Positions 5,005-6,594 of a stretch of DNA of 6,594 nt are shown piece by piece. A program made the position numbers and the translations under genes. This DNA comes from SFWF01 sp045587065. Lineage in GTDB: Bacteria > Bacillota > Clostridia > Oscillospirales > Acutalibacteraceae. Under the pieces are notes generated by a model. It ran no database searches. It was not told the origin of the DNA and saw nothing but the letters and a program-made list of their open reading frames with translations. Numbering within the stretch: position 1 is the first letter of the stretch; each line of letters opens with the position of its first letter. Where the stretch lies: NCBI GenBank assembly GCA_045587065.1, contig JAZNBQ010000034.1, positions 1 through 6,594 on the forward strand, written 5' to 3'.

Positions 5005-6594
5005 ATGATTTGGCATAGTTCAACGGCTAGTGAGGTTTTAGACAAATTTAACTCTAACAAAGAAAGAGGTCTGACTAGCACAGAGGCAAAAAACAGACTT
5101 GAAAAATACAAAGAAAATGAAATTCACGACTATACTAAGAAAAGTTTCTTAAACATTTTGCACAGTGAAGCTTCCGGAAAATTTAATATAACCTTGTTTG
5201 CTTTAGCAATTGTATACTTACTTTTATCTGTTGCTACAGAATATAACGCCATTGCAGAATCTATTATAATTTTAATTCTAACCGCTTTTAGAGTACTTGT
5301 TAAAACATGTGCTGAATTTTTTACACACAAGCAAATAAATAAATACTGCATTAGCGTTAAATCCACCGCTACAGTCATAAGAGACTCAGTAGAAATGATT
5401 GTTCCTGCTACTCAGTTAGTACCCGGAGATATCATAATTGTCAAGGAAGGCGACTATATTCCTGCTGATGCAAGACTCATTGACTCTTACGTATTAAAAT
5501 GCGACGAATTTGCATTAACAGGCGAAGAAATCCCTGTAGACAAATATCATGATTCTGTTTACGATGATATTACTCCTATTTCTAAGCGATTTAATATGAT
5601 TTATTGCGGCACAAACGTTATAAACGGACAAGCTACCGCTATTGTAACAGGTACCGGCACATTTACTGAAATCGGCAAGGCAGAAAGCATAAATCAAATT
5701 GCCAACAACAAAGATACTCCTTTGAAATCTACAGTTAGTCAGGTAGAAAAAGTCATTACCTACTCAGCTTTAGGTGTTTCGTTGTTATTGTTCCTTGTAA
5801 CCTTGATTGTTGATTTTAACTCAAACAACATTTCCTTTGCGATTACTGTAATGGAAAAAATATTACTTTCTCTTGCTTTCTTTAGCGTAGCAACCTTTGG
5901 TTTTTTATCTAGCTATCAATCTATCGTTACTACCTTCAGCGCCAAGCATTTCGAAGACTGCAACGTGCTTCCAATAAACGTATCAGTAACAGAAAAGTTA
6001 AAGGATGTTTCTGTTATCTGCACCGACAAAAGCGGTGTTATCACAAGCAACAAAATGTCTGTTGTTAAGGTATTTAATGGTAACGAAATAATTGATTTGA
6101 ATTGCGATGCAATTAACGACGGCGCCGTTTCTATACTTAGACTTGCTTTGATTTGCAGCAATTTTGAGGAATCTGAACATTTTGAAAAACATGCTAACAG
6201 TATGGAAAAAGCAATTGAGGACGCATGTGTTAAATATTCATCAGTTAACAAATCCGATATTGATGGTATATACCCTAAGCTATGCGAACTCCCCTTTGCT
6301 CACGACAGACGTCTTATGACGATTGTTACGGCAATTAACGGAAAACCTTATGCTATTGTCAAGGGTGCGCCTGAAGTTATTGCAGCACGTTGCCTTAAGG
6401 TTAATGAAGAAAATCTAGACAAAATAAGCAATTCCTTTGCCGAGGAAGGTCTTAAGGTAATTTCAATTGCAATGAAACCATTATCTGAAATTCCTGCAAA
6501 TCCAAATTCGGATGAACTTGAAAACGGACTTACATTTGTCGGCACCATTGGTATTGACGATCCGATAAATAAAGATATTGTTTCAATTATTAAA
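5005..6594 (+). CDS. Divergent P-type cation-transporting ATPase (P2A-like), 3' end cut by window
   Basis: The frame from ATG 5005 is open to the window end (530 codons, no stop); the C-terminal part, with the rest of the P domain and M5-M10, lies outside. The architecture is that of Ca2+/cation ATPases. A cation-ATPase N-terminal domain (about 3-45) includes RGLTSTEAKNRLEKY. M1 is at about 59-77 and M2 at about 83-100. The actuator domain has VPGDII at 139-144 and TGE at 172-174. M3 is at about 253-269 and M4 at about 284-305. The phosphorylation Asp341 lies in VICTDKSGVIT. The nucleotide domain keeps Phe431, Arg436 and Met438 (LPFAHDRRLM) and KGAPE at 453-457. Several near-invariant motifs are altered: TGES is TGEE, PEGL is FGFL (298-301), DKTGTLT is DKSGVIT, GDPTE is roughly NSME, and DPPR is DPIN (519-522). 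The acidic catalytic residues remain. It may be a transporter with altered ion specificity, or an inactive or regulatory homolog; calcium transport should not be assumed. Confidence 0.85.
   Translation, partial: MIWHSSTASEVLDKFNSNKERGLTSTEAKNRLEKYKENEIHDYTKKSFLNILHSEASGKFNITLFALAIVYLLLSVATEYNAIAESIIILILTAFRVLVKTCAEFFTHKQINKYCISVKSTATVIRDSVEMIVPATQLVPGDIIIVKEGDYIPADARLIDSYVLKCDEFALTGEEIPVDKYHDSVYDDITPISKRFNMIYCGTNVINGQATAIVTGTGTFTEIGKAESINQIANNKDTPLKSTVSQVEKVITYSALGVSLLLFLVTLIVDFNSNNISFAITVMEKILLSLAFFSVATFGFLSSYQSIVTTFSAKHFEDCNVLPINVSVTEKLKDVSVICTDKSGVITSNKMSVVKVFNGNEIIDLNCDAINDGAVSILRLALICSNFEESEHFEKHANSMEKAIEDACVKYSSVNKSDIDGIYPKLCELPFAHDRRLMTIVTAINGKPYAIVKGAPEVIAARCLKVNEENLDKISNSFAEEGLKVISIAMKPLSEIPANPNSDELENGLTFVGTIGIDDPINKDIVSIIK

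Noticed and set aside
5130..6548. Several minus-strand open frames of 60-111 codons under the ATPase gene.
   Set aside because: They show no recognisable domains or ribosome binding sites and lie antisense to a continuous plus-strand frame with clear P-type ATPase motifs.
5005..6594. Calling the ATPase a pseudogene because of its altered motifs.
   Set aside because: 530 codons are open with no frameshift, the promoter and ribosome binding site are good, and the catalytic Asp, TGE and KGAPE are retained. Decay cannot be excluded without the missing 3' part, but the visible part is intact.
1..6594. CRISPR arrays, insertion sequences, tRNA or rRNA genes and phage genes.
   Set aside because: No direct-repeat array, transposase-like protein, terminal inverted repeats, tRNA cloverleaf or rRNA segment was seen while reading either strand.

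Overview
The window is AT-rich with strong AAGGAG/GGAGG-type ribosome binding sites, TTG/GTG alternative starts and short intergenic gaps. Together with a trigger-factor-like lipoprotein and a YbaK-type deacylase, this suggests a low-GC Bacillota genome, most likely Clostridia of the gut type. That placement is inference from style and family resemblance; there is no rRNA or other taxonomic marker.

Layout. (1) 1-702, plus strand: the 3' part of a short-chain dehydrogenase/reductase of the FabG type, cut by the left window edge. (2) 708-748: a perfect 18-bp stem-loop flanked by A and T tracts, acting as a shared terminator for the convergent genes on either side. (3) 744-4866, minus strand: a tight five-gene run, in transcription order a YbaK/EbsC aminoacyl-tRNA deacylase, prmA (ribosomal protein L11 methyltransferase), prfB (release factor 2), a lipoprotein with a trigger-factor/FKBP prolyl isomerase domain, and an Sfp-type 4'-phosphopantetheinyl transferase. 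Gaps are 24, -8 (overlap), 15 and 0 bases, so it is probably one operon. (4) 4867-5004: a divergent promoter region with a promoter for each direction. (5) 5005 to the right edge, plus strand: the first 530 codons of a P-type cation ATPase, open to the end of the window.

The first three operon genes all touch translation: editing of mischarged tRNA, methylation of the ribosomal stalk base and stop-codon release. The fourth adds an exported folding factor and the fifth activates carrier proteins.

The most unusual content is the P-type ATPase. Its architecture and reading frame are intact, and the phosphorylated Asp and the TGE loop are kept. However, the M4 PEGL ion-site motif is FGFL, the DKTGTLT loop is DKSGVIT and the DPPR hinge is DPIN. 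A second notable point is that prfB lacks the classical programmed +1 frameshift; instead it appears to start at a TTG that overlaps the UGA stop of prmA, a stop codon read by RF2 itself.
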